64,000 bases of DNA from Pararhizobium sp. YC-54 (GCF_025847205.1 NZ_JAOYTH010000010.1:1-64000), one strand, 5' to 3'. Positions 23,740-34,025 are shown, counted from the first letter of the stretch. Program-made: numbers and translations. Notes: generated by a model not told the origin, from the sequence alone.

Positions 23740-25176
23740 TCAGCTCCGCCAGCGGGCCGATAATACCGCTGCGGGCGCATAGTCGAAATCGCGGTCGAGG
23801 GGAAAGACCGGCCTCGCCCTGCGGTCGCTTGCCAGATTGGCGATATCCTGATTGACGACGCCGTCGGTCAGCGCCATCAGGTTTGGATTGGCGATCGGCG
23901 CCAGGTCGGGTGACAGGTAGCCGGATTTGACCACCAGCAGCCGCACGGTTTTCGGGTCGAACCCCAGCCGCCGGAAGTCCCCGATATTGTGATAGGGACG
24001 GCGGCGCGCAGCCAGAATGATCTTAATACCGCCAACGCGAATGACGGCCTGGCGGTCAGCGGCTGAACCGGGATCATCAAGCCGCAGGACGGTCGCGGTT
24101 ACGTCTGCAGGAACGCTGGCCGGATCGAGACTGCCGCCGATCCGAAGGGCAAGCGAGGCGCCCTCCCCGGCAGTAAAACAGGCCTCGACGGCCGGGCGAT
24201 CGGTGATCCCGGCAAGCAGAGCGCCTTGCCAATCTCGGGTGATCAGTGCCCGCAGCACATCGGCACGGTCACCGACGCCGCCGCCGGTTGGATTGTCGGC
24301 GGAATCGGCGAGAATGACCGGGGATGTCGTAGCCGCCGCCGCAAGATCGAGCATCGCGTCCAACGGTCCCGTCACCGGTCCAAAACCGAAGTTTTCGCGC
24401 GCGTTCCAGTATTGCAGGGCGATTTCCTCGGCTGCTTTCGACGCCGCCTGCCTGTCGATGCCGGTGACCACAGCGCAGGCTGTTGCCCGAGGCTCGTCGG
24501 CCCAGACATAACCGATCATCAGATTGGCATCGAGGATGCCCGGCTGGGCATCGAAGCCCGGAAGGCTGAGATAGATCGACCTGGCCGGTTCATCCTCTGT
24601 CGAAGTGCATTCGCCAGGCAGCAAAACTGGCACCTTGGCCCAGGCGACACCGGGACGATTGCCCGTGCGCAGCGTCTCGACCAGCATCGACCAGGCCCGC
24701 ACCATGGTTTCGCGCGTGTCGATATGCGGTGCGGTGCGATAGGCAGCAAAAATATCGAGCTGATCGATGATCCTCTGGCTGACATTGCCATGAAGATCGT
24801 AGCTCGCAGCGATCGGGCAATCCGGCCCGACGACAGTGCGGGCAGCGGAGATCCAGTCGCCCTCGGCATCGTCCATGCCCTCGACATTGATTGCGCCATG
24901 CATCGCCAGATAAAGACCGTCGATGGGCAGGGCGGCTTGCAGTTTTTCAAGGAACTCTGCCTTGAAGCTCTCATAGGCCATGCGCGATACCGGACCGCCC
25001 GGTACGGCCCTGGCGTGCAGCAGAGGCAGATGCTCGATCCCGGCGGCATCGAGGAAATCGAAATACTCGGCACCGAGCAGCTCGGCATCGCGCAGCACGA
25101 AAAAATCCTCGACAGCCATCAGGACCGGCGAATAGGTGCTGCATTCGGTATGAATACCCCCAACGGCGATGCGCAT
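23740..25176 (-). CDS. M81 family metallopeptidase (microcystinase C / MlrC-like), copy 1
   Basis: A 478-residue protein. The N-terminal MlrC domain (about 1-285) has GGIHTECSTYSP, LYLAMHGAINVEGMDDAEGDW and SYDLHGN, which supply the presumed zinc ligands. The C-terminal MlrC domain (about 295-470) has LADSADNPTGGGVGD and VVKSGYLSPDLAPIA. MlrC cleaves linear microcystin peptides; most rhizobial homologues have no tested substrate. The ATG at 25176 follows TGAGGAAAACA. It is the last gene of a minus-strand run with GH20, SDR and RpiR genes. A second homologue is at 29947-31404. Confidence 0.88.
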   Translation of the reverse strand: MRIAVGGIHTECSTYSPVLMAVEDFFVLRDAELLGAEYFDFLDAAGIEHLPLLHARAVPGGPVSRMAYESFKAEFLEKLQAALPIDGLYLAMHGAINVEGMDDAEGDWISAARTVVGPDCPIAASYDLHGNVSQRIIDQLDIFAAYRTAPHIDTRETMVRAWSMLVETLRTGNRPGVAWAKVPVLLPGECTSTEDEPARSIYLSLPGFDAQPGILDANLMIGYVWADEPRATACAVVTGIDRQAASKAAEEIALQYWNARENFGFGPVTGPLDAMLDLAAAATTSPVILADSADNPTGGGVGDRADVLRALITRDWQGALLAGITDRPAVEACFTAGEGASLALRIGGSLDPASVPADVTATVLRLDDPGSAADRQAVIRVGGIKIILAARRRPYHNIGDFRRLGFDPKTVRLLVVKSGYLSPDLAPIANPNLMALTDGVVNQDIANLASDRRARPVFPLDRDFDYAPAAVLSARWRS

Positions 25177-25199
25177 TGTTTTCCTCACGATTTCGATTG

Positions 25200-27119
25200 T
25201 TACAATTTCGGGCTGAGACCGACGATGGCTGCGAAGCGTAACCAGTTCTTCTCACTTTTCGGCGTCCATGCAGCCTCGGCGATGGCCGGAAGACGCGGAA
25301 AGACGAGGCGATTGAAATAACCGCGCGACAGGTAGTGCTCGCTCCAGATGCAGGCCTGAACGCCCTTCAGCCGGTCCTTCAGCTCTTGCGGGAAATCACC
25401 TTCGGCTTCATAACCGTAGGTGTGGGCAGGCGGCACGGTGCCGGCCCAGCTGGCGCCCGGCTCCTGCCATTCCTCTGCCTGCACCATGTCGAGATAATAG
25501 GCCTGTCCCGGCGTCATCACCACTTCATAACCCTCGCGGGCAAGCTCGATACCGACCTCGGGCGATTGCCAGGCCATCAGCAGCGTTCCCGCCGCATCGA
25601 CACCGCCGCCATGGGCGACCTCGTTCCAGCCGGCAAGCTTCTTGCCGCGCTTGGTCAGCATCGCCTTGACCCGTTTCAGGAAATAGGACTGCAGCTCGAA
25701 AGTACCGGTGATGCCTTCCTTTTCCATCAGCTTGCGGGCGAGCGGCGAGGCAAGCCAGGCTCCATCCGGGACTTCATCGCCGCCGATATGAATATAGGCC
25801 GACGGGAAGAGCTCAACGATTTCATCGAGGACCTTTTCCAGGAATTCGTAGGTGAACGGCACGGCCGGATTGAGCGCGTTGTTCGGATAACCTTGAACGG
25901 AGTGATAGCTCTCCGGTGCTTCCTGACCGTCTGAAAGATCCCTGAGCGCGACAAGCGTTGCCGCGTTGTGGCCGGGCGTGTCGATCTCCGGGATGATTTC
26001 GACATTGAGCGCCAGCGCATGCGCGACGAGCGTGCGAACATCGTCCTGGCTATAGAACCCGCCGGCCGGCTCCGCCCCGTTGCCGAGCTGCGGCAGCAAG
26101 GGACCATCCGGGCTGCGGATGACGCCAGCGATGGTCAGCTCCGGATAGGCCTTGATTTCCAGCCGCCATGCCTCGTCGTCGGTCAGGTGCCAGTGGAAGA
26201 TATTGAGCTTGAACCAGGCAAGGATGTCGATGAGCCTCGCCAGATCGGCGACCGGATAGAACTGGCGGGAAACATCGAGATGGCAGCCGCGCCAGCCGTA
26301 GCGCGGCTCGTCCGAAATCGTGCCCGAGACCGGAAACCGGAATTTTCCAGGCTCACGGCGGGCACCGTTCAAGAGCTGTGCCAGCGAGGTCAAGCCGTAT
26401 TGCCGGCCAGCAGCGCCGCCATAGCTGAGTTTGACCGCCTCGGACGAAAAGGACAGCGCATAGGCTTCCGCCGCAAGCATCGCATCCTGCTGCAGGTGCA
26501 GCGCCCTGCCCTGACTGTTCGGCGCCAGGCTGAGCGGCGCATGGTCGGCTTCAAACAGGCGGCGGAACAGCCCGATAACCGTGTCGATTGCCTTCAGGTC
26601 ATCCATCGACGCGCCGGGCGCAGGATAGAGGCAAACCGGAAAGCCATCGCCCGGCTCCACATCGATCTGGCGCGGCCATGGCTGTAGCGCAAACGGCAGG
26701 TCGAGCTTGCCTTCCGGCAAAAGCACCGGCGGTGGCCCGCTGAACCGGCCCTCAAGCAGAAGGTCAGAAACGGAGACCGGTACATGGCGGCCATCGGCGA
26801 GCGTCAGATAGGCGGACTTGGCACCATCGGTGCAATGCACGGCCTTGCGATGCAGACCGCTGACAGTGAAGATCCAGGATGCGCCGGGCGCCAGCACCAA
26901 ACCTGCCGGAGGCGCAAATTCATGGTAGTTGGCGTCCCGCTTGACGAAGACGGCGTTCTCGCAGGCCGTCTTGTCGATAACCCGCGTCAGCGACGTATAG
27001 ACGATGGTAAAGCCTGCAAGCGCTGTGTCCGACAGGTTGAACAGGTTGAAAATGAATCGGCCGTGCGGGCCGCCGTCCGGTTGCCACGTGCTCTCGAGGC
27101 GATAGGAAGCCGGTTGCAT
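25200..27119 (-). CDS. beta-N-acetylhexosaminidase (GH20)
   Basis: A 639-residue glycoside hydrolase. The catalytic pair is in YIHIGGDEVPDGAW (Asp-Glu of substrate-assisted catalysis). Upstream, RYGWRGCHLDVSRQF, FHWHLTDDEAWRLEIKAYPEL and EIIPEIDTPGHN are classic GH20 barrel motifs. The first 200 residues form a carbohydrate-binding-like beta domain plus the GH20b domain. No signal peptide is seen, so it may act in the cytoplasm on imported chitobiose-like or glycopeptide fragments. ATG at 27119 follows GAGGAACAG. The MlrC gene starts 23 bp downstream and the SDR gene ends 17 bp upstream. Confidence 0.93.
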   Translation of the reverse strand: MQPASYRLESTWQPDGGPHGRFIFNLFNLSDTALAGFTIVYTSLTRVIDKTACENAVFVKRDANYHEFAPPAGLVLAPGASWIFTVSGLHRKAVHCTDGAKSAYLTLADGRHVPVSVSDLLLEGRFSGPPPVLLPEGKLDLPFALQPWPRQIDVEPGDGFPVCLYPAPGASMDDLKAIDTVIGLFRRLFEADHAPLSLAPNSQGRALHLQQDAMLAAEAYALSFSSEAVKLSYGGAAGRQYGLTSLAQLLNGARREPGKFRFPVSGTISDEPRYGWRGCHLDVSRQFYPVADLARLIDILAWFKLNIFHWHLTDDEAWRLEIKAYPELTIAGVIRSPDGPLLPQLGNGAEPAGGFYSQDDVRTLVAHALALNVEIIPEIDTPGHNAATLVALRDLSDGQEAPESYHSVQGYPNNALNPAVPFTYEFLEKVLDEIVELFPSAYIHIGGDEVPDGAWLASPLARKLMEKEGITGTFELQSYFLKRVKAMLTKRGKKLAGWNEVAHGGGVDAAGTLLMAWQSPEVGIELAREGYEVVMTPGQAYYLDMVQAEEWQEPGASWAGTVPPAHTYGYEAEGDFPQELKDRLKGVQACIWSEHYLSRGYFNRLVFPRLPAIAEAAWTPKSEKNWLRFAAIVGLSPKL

Positions 27120-27136
27120 GTCTGTTCCTCGTGTCT

Positions 27137-27913
27137 CTAGTAGTGGTCCGACTGGGAGAATGTGCGGGCAAGCTCGGCCTGCCCGGCGGTCAGTCCGCAG
27201 TCGACCGGCAGGCAGATGCCGGTAATGGCCGCGGCAAGCGGGCTGGCCAGAAAGCCGACGGCATTGGCCACGTCTTGCGGACTGGCAATCCGCTGCAGCG
27301 GATACCAACGGCGGGCGTCCTCGAACACATTCGGATTGGCGGCCGCGCGGGCCTCCCAGGCCTGCGTGCGCACCGTACCCGGCGAAACCGCGTTGGCACG
27401 GATGCCAAACTTGCCGTATTCGACCGCGATCAGCTTCGTCAGATGCAGAAGGCCGGCCTTGGCGGCACTGTAGGCCGGGTGACCGAAGACGTTCGTGCCG
27501 TTGACGGAGGCGATGTTGATCAGCGAGCCCTGGCTTTGTTTCAGCGCATCCTCGACGGCGCGGAAGCAGAGGAAGGCTGCCTCCAGGTTCAAGGCGTTGT
27601 CCATCCGCCAGATTTCCGGCGTCGTGTCATGCAGGCTGACAGCGCGTGCGGCCCCGGCATTGTTGACGAGCGTCCGCACCGTACCTAGCTCGGCGGCTCG
27701 AGCCGCCATGGCGCTAACGCTTGCCGGATCGGTGATATCACAGGCCAGGGCAACGAACTTGCCGGGATTGCCAAGGCTTGCGGCTGCTTTTTCGACAGCC
27801 GCACCGTCCAGATCAGGCATCAGGACGACATCGTGGTCTTCACCAAGGCGCCGGGCGATGGCCCTGCCGATGTCGCCTGCGGCCCCCGTTACGATCGCAA
27901 CAGATGAAGTCAT
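27137..27913 (-). CDS. SDR-family oxidoreductase
   Basis: A 258-residue short-chain dehydrogenase. The cofactor motif TGAAGDIGRAIA, NNAG, the catalytic Ser in NIASVNG, and YSAAKAG with its Tyr and Lys are all intact. SPGTVRTQAWEARAAANPNVFEDARRWYPLQRIASPQDVANAVGFLAS closes the fold. In the same run as the GH20 and MlrC genes, it may oxidise a sugar or hydroxy acid set free by them. The substrate is not deducible. Confidence 0.9.
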   Translation of the reverse strand: MTSSVAIVTGAAGDIGRAIARRLGEDHDVVLMPDLDGAAVEKAAASLGNPGKFVALACDITDPASVSAMAARAAELGTVRTLVNNAGAARAVSLHDTTPEIWRMDNALNLEAAFLCFRAVEDALKQSQGSLINIASVNGTNVFGHPAYSAAKAGLLHLTKLIAVEYGKFGIRANAVSPGTVRTQAWEARAAANPNVFEDARRWYPLQRIASPQDVANAVGFLASPLAAAITGICLPVDCGLTAGQAELARTFSQSDHY

Positions 27914-27940
27914 GACGGGTCCCTTTTGAACATGATGAAG

Positions 27941-28804
27941 TCAATCCCCAAGAAGCTGGCGGTCGTCGCCGTCGCGATGGGCGACAAGCTGCTGCTTGAT
28001 ACGCCGCAGTGTCACGGTCGCCTGTGGCTGAATGTGATAGGCAACGAGACTGGCGAGGATATCGACCAGCGCCACGTAAGCGATGCGGGTCGATGTCGGG
28101 CGATAAATGTTGCTGCCTTCCTGCAGATCGACAGGCACGGTGATATCGGCGGCACGAGCAACCGGACTGCCGCTTTGCGTCAGCGCGATGGTCGTCACCT
28201 TCTGGTCGCGGGCAAGCATGAAGGAGCGGACCAGCTCGGCATTGCGCCCGGAGAACGAGGATCCGATGACGACGTCGCCCGGCCGGGCGGCGGCGGCCAT
28301 CATCATCTGCATACTGTGATCTGAGCTTGCGGTGATGCGCAGCCCCAGGCGGAAGAGCCTGTTCTGCAATTCGCTTGCAATCATCGAGGAATTGCCGCCG
28401 GAGCCGAACGCATAGATCATATCGGCGCCGGCCAACTTTTCGGTAGCCTGCTCGATCGCGGCAAGATCGAGGCTGCGATGCAGCATGAACAATGCGTTCT
28501 GCGCCTTGGACACGATATCCTGCGCGACATCAGCGGGCTCGCGGCTCTTCGGCTCGGGCTTGAGGTAACGCATGCCGACATAAGCGGTGCGCGCTAATTG
28601 TACCTTGAAGTCGGAGAAACTGTCGCAGCCGAGCCGGCGGCAGAAGCGTGTGACGGTCGGCGGTGAGACATCGGCCTTGCCGGCCAATTCGATGATCGAG
28701 GCATTCACGGCAAACTCGAAATCGGTGAGCAGGATCTCGGCGATACGGCTTTCGGCCTGCGAGAGCTTGCTTTTTTCTTCCTGAAGCGTCGAGAAAATAT
28801 CCAT
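27941..28804 (-). CDS. RpiR/MurR-family regulator with SIS domain
   Basis: A 287-residue regulator. The N-terminal helix-turn-helix domain (about 1-77) includes VNASIIELAGKADVSPPTVTRFCRRLGCDSFSDFKVQL, and the SIS sugar-phosphate domain (about 105-245) includes IYAFGSGGNSSMIASELQNRLFRLG and DVVIGSSFSGRNAELV. Such proteins sense phosphosugars, often amino sugars. It is followed by the SDR, GH20 and MlrC genes. A perfect inverted repeat with TGAAA-N5-TTTCA core at 37050-37074 and a similar site near 29402 are candidate binding sites. Confidence 0.9.
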   Translation of the reverse strand: MDIFSTLQEEKSKLSQAESRIAEILLTDFEFAVNASIIELAGKADVSPPTVTRFCRRLGCDSFSDFKVQLARTAYVGMRYLKPEPKSREPADVAQDIVSKAQNALFMLHRSLDLAAIEQATEKLAGADMIYAFGSGGNSSMIASELQNRLFRLGLRITASSDHSMQMMMAAAARPGDVVIGSSFSGRNAELVRSFMLARDQKVTTIALTQSGSPVARAADITVPVDLQEGSNIYRPTSTRIAYVALVDILASLVAYHIQPQATVTLRRIKQQLVAHRDGDDRQLLGD

Positions 28805-28812
28805 TAGGAAGC

Positions 28813-28823
28813 ACTTTCAATGA
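28813..28823. promoter_or_regulatory. TTTCA-A-TGAAA inverted repeat upstream of the RpiR gene
   Basis: TTTCAATGAAA lies 9 bp upstream of the RpiR start and is built from the same TGAAA half-site as the palindrome at 37050-37074, in the opposite arrangement. It may be an autoregulatory site. Confidence 0.3.
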
Positions 28824-28927
28824 AATCGCCAGGCTGCCCTGGGGAGGCCTCCTGAAACCGCGGCAATGCTGCCATCCGGCACACGATTCTCACTTGATGT
28901 CCACCCTGCTCCCGTGTCGCCTTGGCC

Positions 28928-29317
28928 TCAGGCCGTCTTTTCCTTGTAGGCGACGCAATCGATCTCGACCTTGCAATCGACCATCATCGATGCCTGCACG
29001 CAGGCCCGCGCCGGCGGATGTTCGCCGAAATAGTCCTGATAGATCTTGTTGAAGGTCCAGAAGTCACGCGGATCATCAAGCCAGACGCCGACACGGACAA
29101 TATGTTCCGGGCCGTAATTGGCCTCCTTCAGGATCGCCAGCAGGTTGGCAATCGTCTTGTGCGTCTGGGGGATAATGCCGCCGTCGATGATTTCGCCGTT
29201 TTCCATGGCAACCTGGCCGGACACATGAAGCCAGCCATTCGCCTCTACCGCGCGCGCGAATGGAAGCGGCTTGCCGCCCGCGCCCACCTGCACGGTGCCA
29301 TAACGTGTAATGGACAT
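28928..29317 (-). CDS. RidA-family protein (enamine/imine deaminase)
   Basis: A 129-residue protein of the YjgF/YER057c/UK114 family. The signature is ARACVQASMMVDCKVEIDCVAYK near the C-terminus, and WLHVSGQVAMENGEIIDGGIIPQTHKTIANL is the usual trimer core. The Arg of the PARACVQA segment is the residue that binds the substrate carboxylate. It hydrolyses reactive enamine or imine intermediates. It precedes the RpiR gene by 123 bp in the same direction and is divergent from the NTF2-like gene. The context suggests cleanup of an amino-acid or amino-sugar intermediate. Confidence 0.9.
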   Translation of the reverse strand: MSITRYGTVQVGAGGKPLPFARAVEANGWLHVSGQVAMENGEIIDGGIIPQTHKTIANLLAILKEANYGPEHIVRVGVWLDDPRDFWTFNKIYQDYFGEHPPARACVQASMMVDCKVEIDCVAYKEKTA

Positions 29318-29401
29318 TTACCTCGCCCTTGCAAATTATTTTCGTGATCCGTTGACAAATGACCATAGAAAGCGGAATTTGACCAGAGAAAAACACCATT
29401 T

Positions 29402-29417
29402 ATGAAAAGAATTTCAA
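29402..29417. promoter_or_regulatory. possible RpiR-type site near the NTF2-like gene start
   Basis: TGAAA-AGAA-TTTCA is an inverted repeat with a four-base spacer in the divergent RidA/NTF2-like control region, similar to the perfect palindrome at 37050-37074 but shorter. It overlaps an alternative ATG of the gene to the right. Confidence 0.3.
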
Positions 29418-29431
29418 TCAACGGAGCAATC

Positions 29432-29923
29432 GTGCGCGATCCCTTCCGCAATCCCTTCCCTTCTTCCGATACCGCCCGGCACGCAATCTGGAACATGCTG
29501 GTCGAGCGCGATATCGACGCCTTTCTCGCCGCCGACTGGTCCAAAGTCGCTGGCGATTTCGTCGAGGAAGGCTTCATCGGCATCGATGCAAAACGTGAGA
29601 CCAGCCCCGACAAATGGCGGCTCGCCTTTCCCTCGTTGGCGGCCTATCGCGACGAATGGCTGCGCCAGGCAGAGGATTTCGCCAAGCAGTCCTTCGCCGA
29701 AGACACCCGCAACGCCATTTTCACGACCACGACGCTCGAAGACATCGAGATCGAAGGCGACATGGCGCTCGTTCGCAAGAAATTTGACGGCAGCCTGAAA
29801 AAGTCGGACGGCAGTGCCGACATTCTGAAGTGGCAGACACTGTATTATTGCCGCCTTCACGAAGGACGTTGGAAAATCTGCGGATTCACGGGATATCTGC
29901 CCAATCCGATGGGCGAGGCTTGA
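29432..29923 (+). CDS. NTF2/SnoaL-like protein of unknown function
   Basis: A 163-residue protein from the GTG at 29432, which has GGAG five bases upstream; an in-frame ATG at 29402 would add ten residues but has a poor ribosome site. The pattern ARHAIWNMLVERDIDAFLAADWSKVAGDFVEEGFIGIDAKR ... LQ/WQTLYYCRLHEGRWKICGFTGYLP fits the cone-shaped NTF2-like fold, typical of small isomerases, dehydratases or carriers. It is followed after 23 bp by the second MlrC gene in the same direction. No catalytic residues can be assigned. Confidence 0.75.
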   Translation: MRDPFRNPFPSSDTARHAIWNMLVERDIDAFLAADWSKVAGDFVEEGFIGIDAKRETSPDKWRLAFPSLAAYRDEWLRQAEDFAKQSFAEDTRNAIFTTTTLEDIEIEGDMALVRKKFDGSLKKSDGSADILKWQTLYYCRLHEGRWKICGFTGYLPNPMGEA

Positions 29924-29946
29924 GAGGCAGGAGCGAGGCTAAGGCA

Positions 29947-31404
29947 TTGCGCATCTTCACCGCTGTTCTGGCGACCGAGACCAACACATTCTCACCGATC
30001 TGCGTCGATCGCCGCGCGTTTGAGGCATCGCTCTACGCCGCGCCGGGCGAGCATCCGGAGACCCCGACGCTCTGTTCGGCGCCAATCACGGTCGGCCGAC
30101 GGCTCGCCGTGGAGAAGGGCTTCGATCTGATCGAGGGCACGGCCACCTGGGCTGACCCGGCCGGCCTCGTCAATCGCCTGACCTATGAAGGCCTTCGCGA
30201 CGAAATCCTCGATCAGCTGCGGGCCGCGCTGCCGGTGGACGCCGTGGTGCTTGGCCTTCATGGCGCGATGGTCGCCGATGGCTATGAAGATACCGAAGGC
30301 GACTTCCTTGCCCGCGTCCGCGATATTGTCGGCCCTAATATCCTTGTTTGCGCCGAACTCGATCCGCACAGCCACCTGACGGCCAAGCGTCGCGCAGCTA
30401 CGGATTTTTTCGTCTACTTCAAGGAATTTCCGCACACGGACTTCGTCGATCGCGCCGAAGATCTGTGGCGCATCGCGCTCGATACGCTGGCCGGCCACGT
30501 CAAGCCTGTCATGTCGGTGTTCGATTGCCGGATGATCGACGTTTACCCGACCTCGCGGGATCCGATGCGCTCGTTCGTAGACAAGATCATGCAAATGGAA
30601 GCCGAAGATTCCGATATTCTCTCGATCTCCGTCATCCACGGGTTCATGGCCGGTGACGTACCGGAAATGGGTACGAAAATGCTCGTCGTCACCGACGGCA
30701 AACCGGAAAAGGGCGCAGCCCTTGCTCGCGAACTGGGCCTGAAACTGTTTTCCAAGCGCGGCACTTTCATCATGCCGCAGATCGACGAGAGGGAGGCCGT
30801 TTCCCGTGCTCTGGCCGCAACGAGCGGCCCGGTGGTGATCGCCGACGTCTGGGACAACCCCGGCGGCGGTACGGCGGGTGATGCGACGGTGCTCTTGGCT
30901 GAACTGCTGGCTCAAGATGCAAAGGATGCGGCAGTCGGCACGATCTGGGACCCGATGGCAGTACAGATCTGCATGGCGGCCGGCGAAGGTGCCGAGATTC
31001 AACTGCGCTTCGGCGCAAAATCGGCACCGGGCACCGGCAATCCGATCGACGGCATCGTCAAGGTCGTCAAGCTGGTGCGCAATGCGGAAATGCGCTTCGG
31101 CGAAAGTTACGCCCCCTTTGGCGACGCCGCCCATATCCGTCTCCACGGCATCGACATCATCCTGAATTCGACCCGGGCGCAGAGCTTTGATCCCAGCCTG
31201 TTCTCCGTGATGGGCATCGACCCGACGTCGAGGAAGATACTGGTCATCAAGTCGACCAATCATTTCTACGCATCCTTCGCACCGATCGCGGCGGAGATTC
31301 TCTATTGCTCGGCGGGGACACCCTACCCGAACAATCCGGCCCGCACGCCCTATCGCCGGGCACCGCGCGACATCTGGCCCATGGTGGACAATCCGCATGG
31401 GTGA
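29947..31404 (+). CDS. M81 family metallopeptidase (microcystinase C / MlrC-like), copy 2
   Basis: A 485-residue homologue of the protein at 23740-25176. I start it at TTG 29947 because GAGG lies eight bases upstream and the family begins RIFTAVLATETNTFSP; the open frame upstream to 29830 overlaps the previous gene. N-terminal motifs VLGLHGAMVADGYEDTEGDFLARV and AELDPHSHLT hold the presumed zinc ligands, and ADVWDNPGGGTAGDATVLL and VIKSTNHFYASFAPIA mark the C-terminal domain. Two different MlrC proteins in one module suggest stepwise hydrolysis of a peptide-like or amide substrate. Confidence 0.87.
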   Translation: MRIFTAVLATETNTFSPICVDRRAFEASLYAAPGEHPETPTLCSAPITVGRRLAVEKGFDLIEGTATWADPAGLVNRLTYEGLRDEILDQLRAALPVDAVVLGLHGAMVADGYEDTEGDFLARVRDIVGPNILVCAELDPHSHLTAKRRAATDFFVYFKEFPHTDFVDRAEDLWRIALDTLAGHVKPVMSVFDCRMIDVYPTSRDPMRSFVDKIMQMEAEDSDILSISVIHGFMAGDVPEMGTKMLVVTDGKPEKGAALARELGLKLFSKRGTFIMPQIDEREAVSRALAATSGPVVIADVWDNPGGGTAGDATVLLAELLAQDAKDAAVGTIWDPMAVQICMAAGEGAEIQLRFGAKSAPGTGNPIDGIVKVVKLVRNAEMRFGESYAPFGDAAHIRLHGIDIILNSTRAQSFDPSLFSVMGIDPTSRKILVIKSTNHFYASFAPIAAEILYCSAGTPYPNNPARTPYRRAPRDIWPMVDNPHG

Positions 31405-31481
31405 ACAGGCCGCATGGGGCGACCAGGGAGTGATTTGAGCCGGTTAGGCCGCTTTCACTGCCGTGAATCATTCTGAAAAAA

Positions 31482-31508
31482 ATGCCCCCCACCGGAGGTG
31501 GAGGGCAT
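31482..31508 (-). terminator. terminator of the sugar ABC transporter operon
   Basis: ATGCCCCCCACC-GGA-GGTGGAGGGCAT is a 12-bp stem with one mismatch. On the minus strand it is followed by a run of seven T (A run at 31475-31482 on the plus strand), the proper polarity for the operon whose last gene ends at 31542. The convergent MlrC gene ends 78 bp away. Confidence 0.8.
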
Positions 31509-31541
31509 GCTTTATCGAAACATATCGGATCAGCGCGCCCG

Positions 31542-32675
<1,134 letters not shown>

Positions 32676-32729
32676 GAAACTGTCTCCGGCCGCCGGCGGA
32701 AAGCGGCCCGTTCGTAGCAGAAGAGATAT

Positions 32730-32758
32730 GGACCGCGGAGCCGGAAGGTCCGCGGTCC
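32730..32758 (-). repeat. hairpin after the sugar-binding-protein gene
   Basis: GGACCGCGGA and TCCGCGGTCC form a perfect 10-bp stem around nine bases, seven bases after the binding-protein stop codon. No T run. It probably stabilises the binding-protein message or partly terminates before the ATPase gene. Confidence 0.65.
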
Positions 32759-32765
32759 GACGATC

Positions 32766-34025
32766 TTATTTGTACTGCTCGAGATCGGCAGCGGCCTTCT
32801 TCAAGGCATCGGCCGGTTCGGCTTTGCCGGTGACGACCGACTGGACCATTTCGATGATGACGTTCTGGAAGCCCTTATAGTCGGTGAAGAGCGGCTCTGG
32901 ACCACCATAGGCGATGCCGTCGATGAACGGCTTCCAGTAGGGTTCCTTGGCTACGAATTCGTCGACCAGGGCGCCGGGACGCAACGGTGTCAGACCAGCG
33001 CCGCCCTGCAGTTCGTACTCGTGCTGGATGTCGGTCGAGGTGATGTACTTGGCGAATTCAGCCGCCTTCTCTTCGACGCCGGTCCCCTTGAAGATCGCCA
33101 GGCTGTCGGTGATCAGCAACGTGCCTTCGCCCTTGGCGGAAGGCCCGAGCGGCAGGGCTGCGACACCCCAGTTGATCTTGGTGTCCTTGAGGCGGGCGGC
33201 AGCACCCGAGCCGGCCTGGATCATGCCGACCTTGCCGTCGAGGAAGATCGCTCGGACCTCGTTCTGTTCGTAGGCGGTTGCGCCTTCGACAGAGTAGGGA
33301 ACGATATCCTTGTAGGCCTGCAGCGCTGCCAGCACTTCCGGGCTATCCATGACGATCTTGTCGCCATCGATCACCTTGCCGTTGTTGGTGTAAACCCAGT
33401 GCATGAATTGGTGCATGGTGTTGTCGAAGGTCTTGGCCGGCAGGCCATAACCGGCAGTCCCGGTCTTTTCCTTGATCTGCTTGGCGAACGCAATTTCGTC
33501 GGCCCAGGTCTTCGGCGGGGTTTCCGGGTCGAGGCCGGCAGCCTTGAACAGATCCTTGTTCCAGTAGAGAGCCTTGGTCGAGAAGGCGACCGGCACGCCC
33601 CACTGGTTGCCGTCGAAGGTCACGGTGTCGACGATGTTCGGATAGTAGCTCTTCTTCTCGTCTTCGGTCATCGGGACCGGGATGATCAGATCGTTCTGCG
33701 CGAATTCCTTCAGCGTGCGCGAGCCAACATAGGCCATGCCGACCGGCGTGCCGGCAGCAGCAAGCGTCGTCGCCTTGTCCTGGCACTGCTCCCAGCCGAC
33801 AACCTCGGTCGCGATCTTCCAGCCGGCGTTCTTGCCTTCCCATTCCTTGATGTATTTTTCATGGATCGGGTCGATCTTGTCGCCGCAATAGATCCAGCTG
33901 ATTTCCTGGTCAGCCGCCTGTGCGGTCATGGCGCCGAGCGCGGTCGAGCCGAGCAAGGCAAGGGCAAACAATCCGGTCGCCAGATGGCCGGTCTTGAAAT
34001 GAATTGTCACGTTTTTAGCTCCCAT
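32766..34025 (-). CDS. sugar-binding protein of ABC transporter
   Basis: A 419-residue SBP_bac_1 protein. The signal peptide (about 1-38) ends in TAQAADQ. The mature part has the maltose-binding-type fold, with AYVGSRTLKEFAQNDLIIPVP, VAFSTKALYWNKDLFKAAGLDPETPPKTWADEIAFA and FLDGKVGMIQAGSGAAARLK. Its ligand is unknown; the module with a hexosaminidase, RpiR regulator and Gfo/Idh enzyme suggests an amino sugar, oligosaccharide or glycopeptide. It is separated from the upstream permease gene by 19 bp. Confidence 0.9.
   Translation of the reverse strand: MGAKNVTIHFKTGHLATGLFALALLGSTALGAMTAQAADQEISWIYCGDKIDPIHEKYIKEWEGKNAGWKIATEVVGWEQCQDKATTLAAAGTPVGMAYVGSRTLKEFAQNDLIIPVPMTEDEKKSYYPNIVDTVTFDGNQWGVPVAFSTKALYWNKDLFKAAGLDPETPPKTWADEIAFAKQIKEKTGTAGYGLPAKTFDNTMHQFMHWVYTNNGKVIDGDKIVMDSPEVLAALQAYKDIVPYSVEGATAYEQNEVRAIFLDGKVGMIQAGSGAAARLKDTKINWGVAALPLGPSAKGEGTLLITDSLAIFKGTGVEEKAAEFAKYITSTDIQHEYELQGGAGLTPLRPGALVDEFVAKEPYWKPFIDGIAYGGPEPLFTDYKGFQNVIIEMVQSVVTGKAEPADALKKAAADLEQYK

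Noticed and set aside
24226..25320. Plus-strand 364-residue frame opposite the first MlrC gene
   Set aside because: No recognisable motif, and it is fully explained by high-GC antisense reading.
29992..31398. Minus-strand 468-residue frame opposite the second MlrC gene
   Set aside because: Antisense shadow of a gene with clear M81 motifs.
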